In this document: piece by piece, positions 44,474 to 53,842 of the stretch
How the letters are laid out: each line of letters starts with the position of its first letter
How positions within the stretch are numbered: position 1 is the stretch's first letter
NCBI GenBank assembly: GCA_013695355.1
Contig: JACDAQ010000012.1
Coordinates: 1-64,000, forward strand
Origin: Candidatus Protochlamydia sp.
Lineage (GTDB): Bacteria; Chlamydiota; Chlamydiia; Chlamydiales; Parachlamydiaceae
Direction: 5' to 3'
DNA: 64,000 nt
Position numbers and translations under genes: made by a program
Notes under the pieces: model-generated
Databases searched by the model: none
The model's input: the letters and a program-made list of their open reading frames with translations, nothing else
Told to the model about the DNA's origin: nothing

Positions 44474-46328
44474 ATCGAAAATACGAGTCCTGAGCGATCA
44501 CACGATCAATAAAATAGCGGCCGGAGAAGTCATTGAAAACCCGGCCTCTGTAGTGAAGGAACTCGTAGAAAATGCGATCGATGCAGGCTCAACGGAAATA
44601 TGCATTGAAATAATGCTTGGGGGAAGGCAACTCATTCGCATATCCGACAATGGGTGCGGAATGTCACGTGACGATGCGATTTTGTGCCTGGAGCGGCACG
44701 CCACTTCTAAAATCCGGGAGGTGGAAGATATTCAAAACCTTTTTACAATGGGTTTTCGGGGCGAAGCGATTCCTTCCATTGCAGCTATCTCAAAATTTAC
44801 CCTTCTCACATGCACCGGATCGGAAGGCACCCATATTTACATTGAAGGAGGTAATATCCTTTCCTGTAGTTCGGCTGTACGTTCGGTTGGGACCACAATT
44901 GAGGTCAAATCTCTTTTCTTTAATGTTCCGGTGCGCCGTAAATTCCAGCGCTCTCCCAACTATGACGCGCAGGAAATTATTAAAATGGCCTCTGCACTTG
45001 CGTTGGGGCATCCTTCTGTCCATTTTGAGCTGATTAGCGACCAAAAAATGATATTTAAAACGCCTGTCATATCTGCGGAAAGCACTTTTCAGGAAAGGCT
45101 GTTGGCAAAAATCGAATGCCTGCATGGCAAAGAAATAGCTTCTCAACTAACTCCTTTGAGTTTTAGCCATCCGCCTTACAAATTGGAAGGTTTTATTGGA
45201 GCTCCCTCTTTTCATCGCCCAAATCGGACTGGTCAATTTTTATTTATTAATCAAAGAGCTGTGCACTCTCCACTGATCAGTATTGCTATCCGGGAAGGCT
45301 ATGGGAGTATGCTTGGAACCAACCGATTTCCTCTCTTCATGCTCCACCTCCATCTTCCTGGCTCTTTATTGGATGTCAATGTACACCCCCAAAAAAAAGA
45401 GGTCCGTTTAAGGGAAGGGCCTAAATTAAAAGATGCGCTCATCCAGGCAGTGCAAGGAGCCTTGCAAAAAGAAGAATCGTGTTTTGAAGTCTATGAAAAA
45501 AGCCAGGCAAGCGAGGCTTATCCTGACTCCTTTCGCTTCTCACACTCTCCTCATTTTCAAGTTAGCGAGGAAGAGTGGGAATTTAAAGAAAACAAAAGTA
45601 ATACGTTAGATCCTGGTATCGATGCTCCCTCAATATTCTTGCCCGCCTCTTTGATCAGAAGAGAAGTTCCAACTTATGCAGAAAGCTCCCCTTCTCTTTT
45701 CAATTCTGCGCCTAAAAAAATGATTCCGCGTGTTTCCTTGACTATTTCCAATTATCTAATCATGGATCCACTTTCAATAGCTTTCGATCAGATCCCTTTT
45801 TTATCCAGACTAGAGAGAGGGGGGCTGTGTATCATTAATCAGCAATCTGCTTATGCCCGGATTTGCTATGAAAATTTGCTTAAGAAGGAGGAAGAACCCC
45901 AGCTTCTGCAATCGCTCCTCATCCCTATCACCCTGCAGCTATCTCCCCTAGAAGGTAAATTGATGAGAGAACATTTACATTATATCAATAAGCTTGGATT
46001 CTCCCTGAGAGAGTTTGGAGAGGATGCTTTTATACTAGATGCCTTGCCGCCGTTTATAAAGGAGGAAAAAATTGAAAGCTGCTTAATGGAAATTTTGAAT
46101 GAATTATTTGAAAATGAGGAGAGCCGCCATCTTCAAAATAAAAAAGAGGAGCGGCTGGCTGTTGCTGCCTGTAGAGCTGCTCTTCCTAAAACAAAACGGT
46201 TGGAAAAAGACGAGGCCCAGAAGCTTGTCGATCGGCTATTTGCCTGCGACAATTCCTATCGCTGCCCAATGGGGGCGCCAATTTTCGCCTGCATCTCTCT
46301 AGAAGAACTATCCCGTTATTTTTCATAA
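44466..46328 (+). CDS. mutL: DNA mismatch repair protein MutL
   Basis: MutL couples MutS mismatch recognition to downstream excision. The 620-residue protein has the GHKL ATPase motifs IAAGEVIENPASVVKELVENAIDAG, DNGCGMSRDD and FRGEAIPSIAAIS, plus the ribosomal S5-like arm with DVNVHPQKKEVRL. The C-terminal dimerisation domain (from ~residue 425) ends with a family-typical region ACRAALPKTKRLEKDEAQ and CPMGAP. I see no DQHAAHERxxYE/ DQHA(x)2E(x)4E endonuclease motif; INQQSAYARICYE sits in its place. The order mutL-pepP matches Chlamydia. Confidence 0.95.
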   Translation: MSESKIRVLSDHTINKIAAGEVIENPASVVKELVENAIDAGSTEICIEIMLGGRQLIRISDNGCGMSRDDAILCLERHATSKIREVEDIQNLFTMGFRGEAIPSIAAISKFTLLTCTGSEGTHIYIEGGNILSCSSAVRSVGTTIEVKSLFFNVPVRRKFQRSPNYDAQEIIKMASALALGHPSVHFELISDQKMIFKTPVISAESTFQERLLAKIECLHGKEIASQLTPLSFSHPPYKLEGFIGAPSFHRPNRTGQFLFINQRAVHSPLISIAIREGYGSMLGTNRFPLFMLHLHLPGSLLDVNVHPQKKEVRLREGPKLKDALIQAVQGALQKEESCFEVYEKSQASEAYPDSFRFSHSPHFQVSEEEWEFKENKSNTLDPGIDAPSIFLPASLIRREVPTYAESSPSLFNSAPKKMIPRVSLTISNYLIMDPLSIAFDQIPFLSRLERGGLCIINQQSAYARICYENLLKKEEEPQLLQSLLIPITLQLSPLEGKLMREHLHYINKLGFSLREFGEDAFILDALPPFIKEEKIESCLMEILNELFENEESRHLQNKKEERLAVAACRAALPKTKRLEKDEAQKLVDRLFACDNSYRCPMGAPIFACISLEELSRYFS

Positions 46329-46354
46329 ATTAAATCTTTTAGATTCAAGGTATT

Positions 46355-47425
46355 ATGGATTATTCTTCACGTCTTTATGAACTCAAGCAATACATGGATA
46401 ATCTACCTTGTGAAGCGCTTCTTATTGAACACCCCCTGCATTTGCTCTATTTGACTGGATTAGAACTTTCTGCCGGACAATTAATCGTCAGTAAGGATAG
46501 CGCTTGCCTGATTGTGGATGGTCGTTATTTTGAAAGGTGCTCCTCACAACAACTATATTCCGTCGTGCTACAGGTTGAATCTGTTCTCTCAAGCTGGTTG
46601 GAGGATCACAACATTCAATCCCTTGGTTTTGAGGGGGCTGAAACGACTTATCAACGCTACCAGGAATTGCGGAAGCTTTCGGGTTCGACCAAACAAAATG
46701 CTGAAATGGTACCCATCGACTCACCGGTCCGGCAGATGCGTTTGATCAAAGATACAGAGGAAATTATTTTTTTAAAACAAGCCGCCCGATTAGGATATGA
46801 AGGATATGAATATGTAGTTAGCTTATTCGAAGTGGGAGTGACTGAAGAAGAACTAGCATTCGAACTGGAATTTTTTTGGAAAAAAAGGGGAGCAAAAAAA
46901 TTAGCATTTGATCCGATCATTGCCTTTGACGCCAATAGTTCCATGCCTCATTACCGGGCCGGCTCTACTCCCCTAAGACTAAATACTTCTGTCTTGATTG
47001 ATATTGGCGTCGTGCTTGAGCATTACCATTCCGATATGAGCCGGGTCGTTTATTATGGACAACCGCCGTACGAAATTCAAACCATTTATCCGATCGTCGA
47101 AGAGGCTAAAGAGCTCGCCATGCGGCTTTGCCGCCCAGGTACTTTGATCGGGGAATTGGACCACGCAGCCAGAAGCCACATCACAGCAAAGGGATATGGT
47201 AAAAATTTTACACATAGTTTAGGACATGGCGTAGGCTTGGATATTCATGAATATCCGACCTTACGCAGTGCTGGCACCTTTTCTCAAACTCCACTCCAGG
47301 CTGGTATGGTCATTACGATCGAGCCCGGCATTTATCTTCCGGGAATAGGAGGAGTGCGTTTGGAAGATACTTTGCTAATTACAGAAGCGGGCTATGAGAA
47401 TTTAACTATACCAAACAAAACATAA
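46355..47425 (+). CDS. pepP: M24 aminopeptidase (Xaa-Pro type)
   Basis: A metallopeptidase removing N-terminal residues preceding proline. It has 356 residues with an N-terminal creatinase-like domain (LLIEHPLHLLYLTGLELS) and a pita-bread catalytic domain. Metal ligands are in DIGVVLEHYHSDMSRVV (two Asp), HSLGHGVGLDIHEYP (His), TIEPGIYLPG (Glu) and VRLEDTLLIT (Glu). It lies 26 bases after mutL with AAGG before the ATG. Confidence 0.93.
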   Translation: MDYSSRLYELKQYMDNLPCEALLIEHPLHLLYLTGLELSAGQLIVSKDSACLIVDGRYFERCSSQQLYSVVLQVESVLSSWLEDHNIQSLGFEGAETTYQRYQELRKLSGSTKQNAEMVPIDSPVRQMRLIKDTEEIIFLKQAARLGYEGYEYVVSLFEVGVTEEELAFELEFFWKKRGAKKLAFDPIIAFDANSSMPHYRAGSTPLRLNTSVLIDIGVVLEHYHSDMSRVVYYGQPPYEIQTIYPIVEEAKELAMRLCRPGTLIGELDHAARSHITAKGYGKNFTHSLGHGVGLDIHEYPTLRSAGTFSQTPLQAGMVITIEPGIYLPGIGGVRLEDTLLITEAGYENLTIPNKT

Positions 47426-47520
47426 CAACCTTTTTTAAAGTTATTATCTTAACGCGATGTGCGACTTGTTTACTAAATAAAATGCACATGAAAATAGCAG
47501 ACAATGAGGTGGTCAAATTG

Positions 47521-47973
47521 TAGCGGCTCATTCCCTTCCATTATTGGCCGAACTTCGAACTCGACATAGCCACCGCGCTCCTGAACTCATTAAACTATTC
47601 GAACAGTCAAGATTTCAAACCTGCATTCACGCCTTTGACAAATTTCAGCTACGTGTGCAGAAGTTAAGATCCCATAATGTTCAGAAACTATCGCAAATGT
47701 CCCACATCCATGGCTTGTTTTTGGAAGCTCTTCAAAATTAGGAGAGACAATTGTGTGCTGTACGACTCTATGGTACGTATAAAATCATTTTCAAGATGCG
47801 GCACGATTTTCAGAACTTGCTCATATTCAATCCTTCCATCTTTCAATTCTCCTTCTATTTTGACTTTTTTAGATTTATATCACTTTCCTTTGCGTGGACA
47901 GGAACAAGCAGAATTTATGGCAGAACGTCTTCCAGAACTTAAGCGTATTTATAAAAGCGGAAAATCTTCATGA
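47521..47973 (+). pseudogene. Degraded gene upstream of the nucleotidyltransferase-like gene
   Basis: Protein-like stretches occur in different frames: LLAELRTRHSHRAPELIKLF and onward in one frame to 47741, then RGQEQAEFMAERLPELKRIY in another to a TGA at 47971-47973. The second overlaps the next ATG by four bases (ATGA), as an intact operon partner would. No single frame spans the region and no start codon with a Shine-Dalgarno is seen. It is probably the broken first gene of a two-gene unit. Confidence 0.5.
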
Positions 47974-48413
47974 CGTCTAATCAAGAGGACAAAATCATTT
48001 CAGAATTTTTAGAATCAATTGCTCCATGGCGAGAATTTGTCGTCATTGGAGGCGGTTTTGCTCTCTTTGTCTACAAACTTTATCTATCTGATCCCAAGTT
48101 AAAAAATCCACCAGTAGGTACAAGAGATATCGATTCTCTTATTCCAAGGAAAATACCGGAGGTATCAAAAAAGAACATTCAAAGTTACCTTCGAGAAGCT
48201 GGCTTCAATCATGTTTTTAAAGATTTAGATGATCCTGCGACAGAAGCCTATGTAAAAGACATTGCAGGAGCAGTGATTGAAATCGAATTCTTGACCGACG
48301 ATTCTGTTAGAAACAACAAAGATAAAAATGTTAACAAATTGTTCGCTCTCTCATTTAAATCAATATGTAATACTGGCACCCAAAGACCTTGTTTGGGGAA
48401 CTCAATTACATAA
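47970..48413 (+). CDS. Nucleotidyltransferase-fold protein, possibly truncated
   Basis: A 147-residue product with FVVIGGGFALFVYKL and GTRDIDSLIPRKI, the G-G...DxD arrangement of minimal nucleotidyltransferases such as AbiEii-type or related proteins. AVIEIEFLTDD supplies a plausible third acid. The last ~25 residues (from NKLFALSFKS) look unlike the rest. An alternative frame reading LSHLNQYVILAPKDLVWGTQ to 48429 is more protein-like, suggesting a frameshift near 48325-48335. A toxin or defence role is speculation from the fold and the accessory setting. Confidence 0.5.
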   Translation: MTSNQEDKIISEFLESIAPWREFVVIGGGFALFVYKLYLSDPKLKNPPVGTRDIDSLIPRKIPEVSKKNIQSYLREAGFNHVFKDLDDPATEAYVKDIAGAVIEIEFLTDDSVRNNKDKNVNKLFALSFKSICNTGTQRPCLGNSIT

Positions 48414-48906
48414 ATCAGCTTCAAGATAACGCAAGTTTTGCGTTATCTATTTTCAGTTAGCCAATATTTGGAGACTACTTTGTTGCAGCAAGTTCTGAAA
48501 CAAGCATTGCTTTGCATTGGTCTTGGAGTTCTTTGACTACCCTTTCTTGTAGGGAGTGGACAGATACCTTCAGTCCTGCTTCTTGCATAATACGTACTAT
48601 TACTCGTCGAGTTTCTGAGGGCGGTAGTCTACCATATAACCCAATACTATCCAACCTCTATGAACAAGATGATAAGGCATTTATGGCTAAAATGCTACTG
48701 GAATTTATTGGATTTTAACGGTGCAATAGGTTCATTGTTGCACCGCTACTTGCACCGTGCATTTTCGCTTGAAGTTCCTTTTTCTTTGCTTTATCCTTTC
48801 CATCATGAACCAACATGTTCTTTTAAAACTTATTACTCGCTCAGTAGCGTCTTTTTTATTGTTGGCTCATTCTGTAGATGCAATTGAACAAACTCAGGAG
48901 GCGACC
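48414..48906. other. Non-coding or decayed stretch ahead of the zeta-like gene
   Basis: A 490-base gap. On the minus strand, about 48480-48626 can be read as SETRRVIVRIMQEAGLKVSV and HSLQERVVKELQDQCKAML without stops, which looks like the end of a lost protein. A plus-strand frame to 48718 (YNPILSNLYEQDDKAFMAKM) is also protein-like. Neither is supported by start signals. The frame from 48757 that joins the next gene encodes a signal-peptide-like leader from an ATG at 48805, but it lacks a Shine-Dalgarno. Confidence 0.4.
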
Positions 48907-49845
48907 ATGTCAAACTTTATTGCTTGTAACCCATGTAATTTAGATCTCATATACAACTCAGTCTATAAGTATTCTTTACCTAAAAATGTACTAGAGGGTT
49001 TTCTTTCAGGAAAAGCATTTGATAATAAGGAAAATTATACTGAAGAAGAGTCTGAAAATCTAAGTAAAGACATTAATGAACTTTACCAACAGATCATTTC
49101 AACTAACCCAGCTAAAGAAAAGAAAGCGATTATCACCGCTGGAGCACCGGGTGCAGGAAAGACAGTTAATTTACGACAGGATCTAGAAACTAATGCTTTG
49201 CATGGGAAGCATTATGCCTACATTTGTCCTGATGATGTTTGTTTGCAAAGTCAAACGAGGACATATAGAGCTGATCTAGAAAAGAATAATAACTCAATGG
49301 AGGCTCGTCAAAATGCTTATAATAAATGGAGACCGGGCTCGAATGCTGCAACCCACTTAATTTTAGGGAACATCATTCGAGAAAATTATGCATTTTATTT
49401 TGGTTCCACCTCTTCAGGTCCAGCTACAGGGAAATTCTTTGAGTTCTTAAAGGCTCAAGGATATCGCATTAAACTCATTCATGTTTCAGCTCCTGATGAA
49501 GTGAGATGGGGTTCAATACAAGAAAGAGACAAGACTTTTGTTCAAACCACAGAGCAAGATGTTCGAGAAAAAGGCTTACTGCTCCCACAGCGTATAAATG
49601 ATACTTTCCTTAAGTATGCGGATGAAATTGAATTCTATTATCGTGATGGCGTTAAGCAGGATGCTATACTCGCTGCTAAATGGCTAAGAAATGAAGAAAG
49701 CCAAGAATATCTAGGGACTTTAGAAATAGTCGCTCCAGAACAGTATCAAAGAATTAAAACTATTCATAACGAGGCTGCAAAGATATTAACTCGTCCAGAT
49801 CTTTACTGGGAGTCTACAGTGGAAAAATCGTCTCAGGTTTTGTAG
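48907..49845 (+). CDS. Zeta-toxin-like P-loop kinase
   Basis: A 312-residue protein of the zeta toxin/AAA_33 class. Walker A is AGAPGAGKT (about residues 78-86), preceded by a strand (KKAIITAG). YICPDDV is the expected position of the catalytic Asp, followed by basic residues RADLEK and a RWGSIQERDKTF region. Zeta toxins phosphorylate UDP-N-acetylglucosamine; other members act on other small molecules. The ATG at 48907 is chosen for the AGGAGG five bases upstream. No epsilon-type antitoxin is adjacent, so this may be an orphan toxin or an effector kinase. The N-terminal ~75 residues are not part of the kinase fold. Confidence 0.7.
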   Translation: MSNFIACNPCNLDLIYNSVYKYSLPKNVLEGFLSGKAFDNKENYTEEESENLSKDINELYQQIISTNPAKEKKAIITAGAPGAGKTVNLRQDLETNALHGKHYAYICPDDVCLQSQTRTYRADLEKNNNSMEARQNAYNKWRPGSNAATHLILGNIIRENYAFYFGSTSSGPATGKFFEFLKAQGYRIKLIHVSAPDEVRWGSIQERDKTFVQTTEQDVREKGLLLPQRINDTFLKYADEIEFYYRDGVKQDAILAAKWLRNEESQEYLGTLEIVAPEQYQRIKTIHNEAAKILTRPDLYWESTVEKSSQVL

Positions 49846-50148
49846 ACAACACTCTGAGCTTCTGTTTGTTGATGGAAGCTCAGACTAATTTATAAGCTTC
49901 CATGCTATATTTTACCCATTACGTATCCTAAAGAAACTTGTTGCCTAAGCTTTTGAGTCTATGTGAAAGCAACAGCAGAAGGCGTTCATGTCTGTCAAGG
50001 CATCGCAAATTCTTTCATTGAAACCTTTACCATATTCTAACACCAATGGTCGCGAACGTCACGACAATTTCTTTTCCATACTCGGCACGCTCTTCCTTCA
50101 AAATTTCTCTATGAATGCAATCGCCTATATGCCAGTACAATAAAGTTA

Positions 50149-50366
50149 AGCCAGGACGGTTTGGGAAATGCTAATTACCAGTTGGGAAATATTAACAAGG
50201 CCATTGAATATTTAAATCAAGCATTAGAAATGGTAAGGAAAATATAAGGAATTTCCCAAACCCACTTTTATTGAAGTGGTTATGAAACTGGCTTTTGTTT
50301 ATAGGGAAACTGGCGAAGTAAATAAGGTAGAAGAGCTTGAAAAGTTAATGAATCAGTTGCTCTAAC
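50149..50366 (+). pseudogene. Tetratricopeptide-repeat protein remnant
   Basis: LGNANYQLGNINKAIEYLNQALEM (50161 onward, ending at a TAA near 50247) is a good TPR unit, and a second segment KLAFVYRETGEVNKVEELEK to a TAA at 50366 resembles the end of another unit. Stops separate them and no start is visible. Upstream, 49846-50148 shows nothing else that I can assign. Confidence 0.7.
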
Positions 50367-50373
50367 TTTGAAG

Positions 50374-50405
50374 AGCAAAGACCTCTTTCAAAAGGTCTTT
50401 GCTCG
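50374..50405 (-). terminator. Hairpin terminator after secA
   Basis: GAGCAAAGACCT (50374-50385) and AGGTCTTTGCTC (50394-50405) are perfect 12-bp arms with an 8-nt loop, six bases beyond the secA stop. The minus-strand tail (TTCAAAG) is only weakly U-rich, so termination may be inefficient or may serve the TPR remnant on the other side. Confidence 0.6.
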
Positions 50406-50410
50406 TGAAG

Positions 50411-53400
50411 TTAAACTACTTCAGCCTGAGTGCAGCATTTTTTATATTTTTTGCCGCTGCCGCAAGGGCAAAGATCATTTCTTCCCACCTTGGGTCCCGA
50501 CAAAATAGGCTCGGCGCGTTTTTCTTCTCTCGAAGTCCACTCGCCTTCCCCCTCTTCTTCCGGGCTATCCTCTTCGTTACCATTTTGAGGGGTAGCTTCC
50601 AGATCTTCAAATAAAGAGCGGTTGGTCTCCATGCGCATTCCTGCCTGCAGAAGCTGCTGAAAAGTTTGCTGCGGTGCAATAATTTCAAAGCGGAATAGGG
50701 ATTTGGCCACTTCGGTACGTAAGTTACGGCTCAGCTCATCAAATAAGGTGAAGGCCTCATGTTTGAATTCTGTCAGAGGATCTCTTTGGCCTACCGCACG
50801 CAATGTAACATCGGAGCGAAGATGGTCCATGCGCAGCAGATGCTCCTGCCACAATTGATCATTCTTTCGGATCATAATGTTTCTTGCAGCATCATGAGCG
50901 GGTTGCGGTGGTTCTCCTTCAGCAAGCAGATGGGCAGGGACTTTGGCATTCTCCCTTTTGAGTTTTTCCTTAAAAGCAGCGACAATCTTCTCAGAGGCCA
51001 CAGTTTCAATTTGCCCTATATCCATATGCTCATGGTCAAAAGCCGACTCCTCAAAAGTAACAGGGAAGAGATGTAAGAGCCATTGGCGATACCCTTCAGG
51101 ATCCCAGCCATTCTGATCTCCGCGACTTTGGAAGTGCTGATCGGCCCCCAGGGCGCAGACACTTTCAATGACTTCAATTGCCAACGGCTCGATATCTTTC
51201 AATCCGATGATGTCATTGCGGAAAGAATAAATTTCTTGTCTTTGCTTATTCATCACATCGTCATATTCAAGAGTGTGTTTGCGCATGGTATAATTCCGCT
51301 GCTCGACACGCTTTTGAGCTGTTTCGATCGACTTGTTCAACATACTAGCTGAAATAGGCTCTCCTTCGGGAGGCCGGAATTTTTGCAGAACGCCCGTAAT
51401 ACGCGGTGATGCGAATAAGCGGAGTAGGGAGTCCTCAAAAGAAATAAAAAATTTGGAATTACCAGGATCGCCCTGACGCGCGCATCGTCCTCTTAACTGC
51501 CTGTCAATTCTTCGGGATTGATGGCGAGTCGTCCCCATCACATACAGTCCGCCTAAGTCTGCAACTCCGGCTTCTAATTTGATATCTGTTCCACGGCCAG
51601 CCATATTGGTCGCAATGGTGACAGATCCCCGTTTACCTGCTTGGGCCACAATTTCTGCTTCCCGATCGTTTTGCTTAGCATTCAAAACTGTGTGATCTAG
51701 GTTGTTTTGCTTGAAAATCCGGGAAAGTTTTTCTGAAACTTCTACAGACTCGGTTCCGATAAGGATAGGACGACCTTTCTCATGAATTTCACGGACTTCT
51801 CTGAGAATGGCATTATACTTTTCCCTTTCCGTCATGTAAATTTCATCATTAAAATCCACCCGTTGCTTTGGTCGGTGCGTCGGAATTTCCAGAACATCGA
51901 GTTTGTATATTTCTTTGAATTCATTGGCTTCAGTCGTGGCCGTACCTGTCATGCCCGACAACTTTTCATACATGCGGAAAAAGTTCTGAAGGGTAATGGT
52001 CGCATAGGTCTGAGTCTCTTTTTGAATTTCAACCCCTTCCTTGGCCTCGATCGCCTGATGCAGGCCATCTGAAAAGCGTCTGCCCGGCTGCGGCCGGCCG
52101 GTATTTTCATCAATAATGACAATTTTATTATCATGGATGATGTAATCGATATCCCTTTCCATTAATAAATGGGCGCGTAGGAGCTGGCGTAAATTATGGG
52201 CCCTTTCTTTCCGCTTGGCATCTTCTTCTTTAATTTGAAGCTTGCGCGCCATCTTGGCTTCATCATCCAGATCCATGTCTTCATCGACCTGAATGTATTC
52301 ATGGCTGATATCCATCATGATGAAATCTTCGGGGCTGCCAATTCCGCCGGTATAGGTTTGCCAAGCTCCAATCCCACGGTCGGTCAGTTCGTATTCGTTC
52401 CCTTTTTCATCGACGATCATGTAGAGTTCAGCTAAAGCCTGGATCCGCTCTTCTTTATTTTGCTCGGCATGAAAATACAGGTCCCATTTATCGATAGCAG
52501 CACGTACGTCTGGATTCTCTTTCAACCTTTTAAGGATTTTATTTTGAGGCGTGCCTTTGCCGACCAGCCAGAGCTTTCGGTAAGCCTGCTGTTCTGCTTC
52601 TTCCTGAGTTTTATCTTTTCGGACATTGGGATCGTGGGGAGGAAGGGCATCAAAAGTTTTTCTCGCTTCTGTGGCAAGGCGGTTGCAAAAATCCCTTTGC
52701 CTGCGCACAAGCTCTGATACGCCTTCTTTTAGCTCATCATACATTTGACGGCTGTCAGGAACGGGACCTGAAATAATCAGCGGGGTGCGGGCTTCATCGA
52801 TTAAGATCGAGTCGACCTCATCGATAATCGCGAAGAAATAGCCTCGTTGGACTTGTTCGTCCTTTGACATGGCCATCGAATTATCACGGAGATAGTCAAA
52901 TCCGAATTCTGAAGCTGTTCCATAAACCACATCGCAGGCGTAGATCTGTTTACGTGAGTCAACAGGGACGCTGTTTGTCAAAGCGCCGGTAGATAATCCT
53001 AGCCAGCGGAGGATGGTGCCGACCCATTCACAGTCACGCTGAGCCAAGTAATCGTTAACCGTGACCAAATGAACGGGCTTTCCGGTCAAAGCATTAAGAT
53101 AAAGCGGCAGGACGGCGGTCAGGGTCTTTCCTTCTCCGGTGTGCATCTCGGCAATGGCACCGCTATGCATCGCAATGGCCCCTAGGACCTGGACGTCGTA
53201 GGGTACCATATCCCAGCGTTGGTCATAACCTGAAACATGAACTTCAGTCCCGCACAGCCGGCGGCATACGCCTTTCACAACTGCATAGGCTTCTGGAAGA
53301 ATCTGATCGAGCGTTTCCCCGTTCTGCAAACGGCGCTGGAATTCACTGGTTTTAGCTTTCAGCTCTTCATCAGTCAAGGACTGAAATCGTTCATCCCAAC

Positions 53401-53485
53401 GATTGACTTCCGCTACAATTTTTCGATAGCGGTTTAAAAGACGGTCATGTGCACTGCCGAACAGTTTCTTAAGAAATCCAAACAT
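50411..53485 (-). CDS. secA: Preprotein translocase ATPase SecA
   Basis: SecA drives proteins through SecYEG and would export CPAF, the CocE-type hydrolase and other signal-peptide proteins here. The 1,024 residues include Walker A EMHTGEGKTLTAVLP, VDEVDSILIDEARTPLIISG (DEAD region), GTGTATTEANEF-type motif (SGMTGTATTEA), and ATNMAGRGTDI, plus HQSRRIDRQLRGRCARQGDPG. The C-terminal zinc-binding SEC-C tail NDLCPCGSGKKYKKCC is intact. It is longer than E. coli SecA (901), with a charged insert at about residues 255-340 in the chlamydial manner. Confidence 0.97.
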   Translation of the reverse strand: MFGFLKKLFGSAHDRLLNRYRKIVAEVNRWDERFQSLTDEELKAKTSEFQRRLQNGETLDQILPEAYAVVKGVCRRLCGTEVHVSGYDQRWDMVPYDVQVLGAIAMHSGAIAEMHTGEGKTLTAVLPLYLNALTGKPVHLVTVNDYLAQRDCEWVGTILRWLGLSTGALTNSVPVDSRKQIYACDVVYGTASEFGFDYLRDNSMAMSKDEQVQRGYFFAIIDEVDSILIDEARTPLIISGPVPDSRQMYDELKEGVSELVRRQRDFCNRLATEARKTFDALPPHDPNVRKDKTQEEAEQQAYRKLWLVGKGTPQNKILKRLKENPDVRAAIDKWDLYFHAEQNKEERIQALAELYMIVDEKGNEYELTDRGIGAWQTYTGGIGSPEDFIMMDISHEYIQVDEDMDLDDEAKMARKLQIKEEDAKRKERAHNLRQLLRAHLLMERDIDYIIHDNKIVIIDENTGRPQPGRRFSDGLHQAIEAKEGVEIQKETQTYATITLQNFFRMYEKLSGMTGTATTEANEFKEIYKLDVLEIPTHRPKQRVDFNDEIYMTEREKYNAILREVREIHEKGRPILIGTESVEVSEKLSRIFKQNNLDHTVLNAKQNDREAEIVAQAGKRGSVTIATNMAGRGTDIKLEAGVADLGGLYVMGTTRHQSRRIDRQLRGRCARQGDPGNSKFFISFEDSLLRLFASPRITGVLQKFRPPEGEPISASMLNKSIETAQKRVEQRNYTMRKHTLEYDDVMNKQRQEIYSFRNDIIGLKDIEPLAIEVIESVCALGADQHFQSRGDQNGWDPEGYRQWLLHLFPVTFEESAFDHEHMDIGQIETVASEKIVAAFKEKLKRENAKVPAHLLAEGEPPQPAHDAARNIMIRKNDQLWQEHLLRMDHLRSDVTLRAVGQRDPLTEFKHEAFTLFDELSRNLRTEVAKSLFRFEIIAPQQTFQQLLQAGMRMETNRSLFEDLEATPQNGNEEDSPEEEGEGEWTSREEKRAEPILSGPKVGRNDLCPCGSGKKYKKCCTQAEVV

Positions 53486-53585
53486 ATCTACTCACTCGTT
53501 AAATTGATCCCAAACAACTTATTATAAGGTAATAATTCTTTTCTTTCTATTAAATTATCAGAGGAAATTTTGAAGCCGCCGACTA

Positions 53586-53616
53586 AGAACCTGATCATAG
53601 ATATTGAACAGGTTCT
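53586..53616. repeat. 31-bp AGAACCTG palindromic repeat (family 3), reverse copy
   Basis: Exact reverse complement of 17534-17564, followed directly by a second AGAACCTGT at 53617-53625. It lies upstream of secA in the 357-base gap shared with the divergent Bax-inhibitor-type gene. The rest of that gap is AT-rich and without clear signals apart from the AAGGAG before 53843. Confidence 0.8.
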
Positions 53617-53842
53617 AAGAACCTGTCAACCATTCAAATTAATAATTAAATTACTATATGTAGCCCAGAGCAACAAAAAAAATATGAAGTTTTGGGGTTT
53701 TCAATATATTATATTCTATGCATGGCAGAGGAAATTTGGCTAATTAAAACAAAGCAAAAATTAAAGCTCTTACGGCTCTTTACTTGTCAAATAAGGATAG
53801 GTGGAGTTAATCTATTATTTAACTCTAATAAGGAGAATTTAC

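Noticed and set aside
48480-48718. Two overlapping protein-like frames on opposite strands
   Set aside because: Neither has a start signal or a recognisable family; described only as decayed DNA.
48757-48906. 50-codon extension of the zeta-like protein, signal-peptide-like from 48805
   Set aside because: No ribosome binding site there, whereas AGGAGG stands five bases before 48907. Kept as a caution in the findings.
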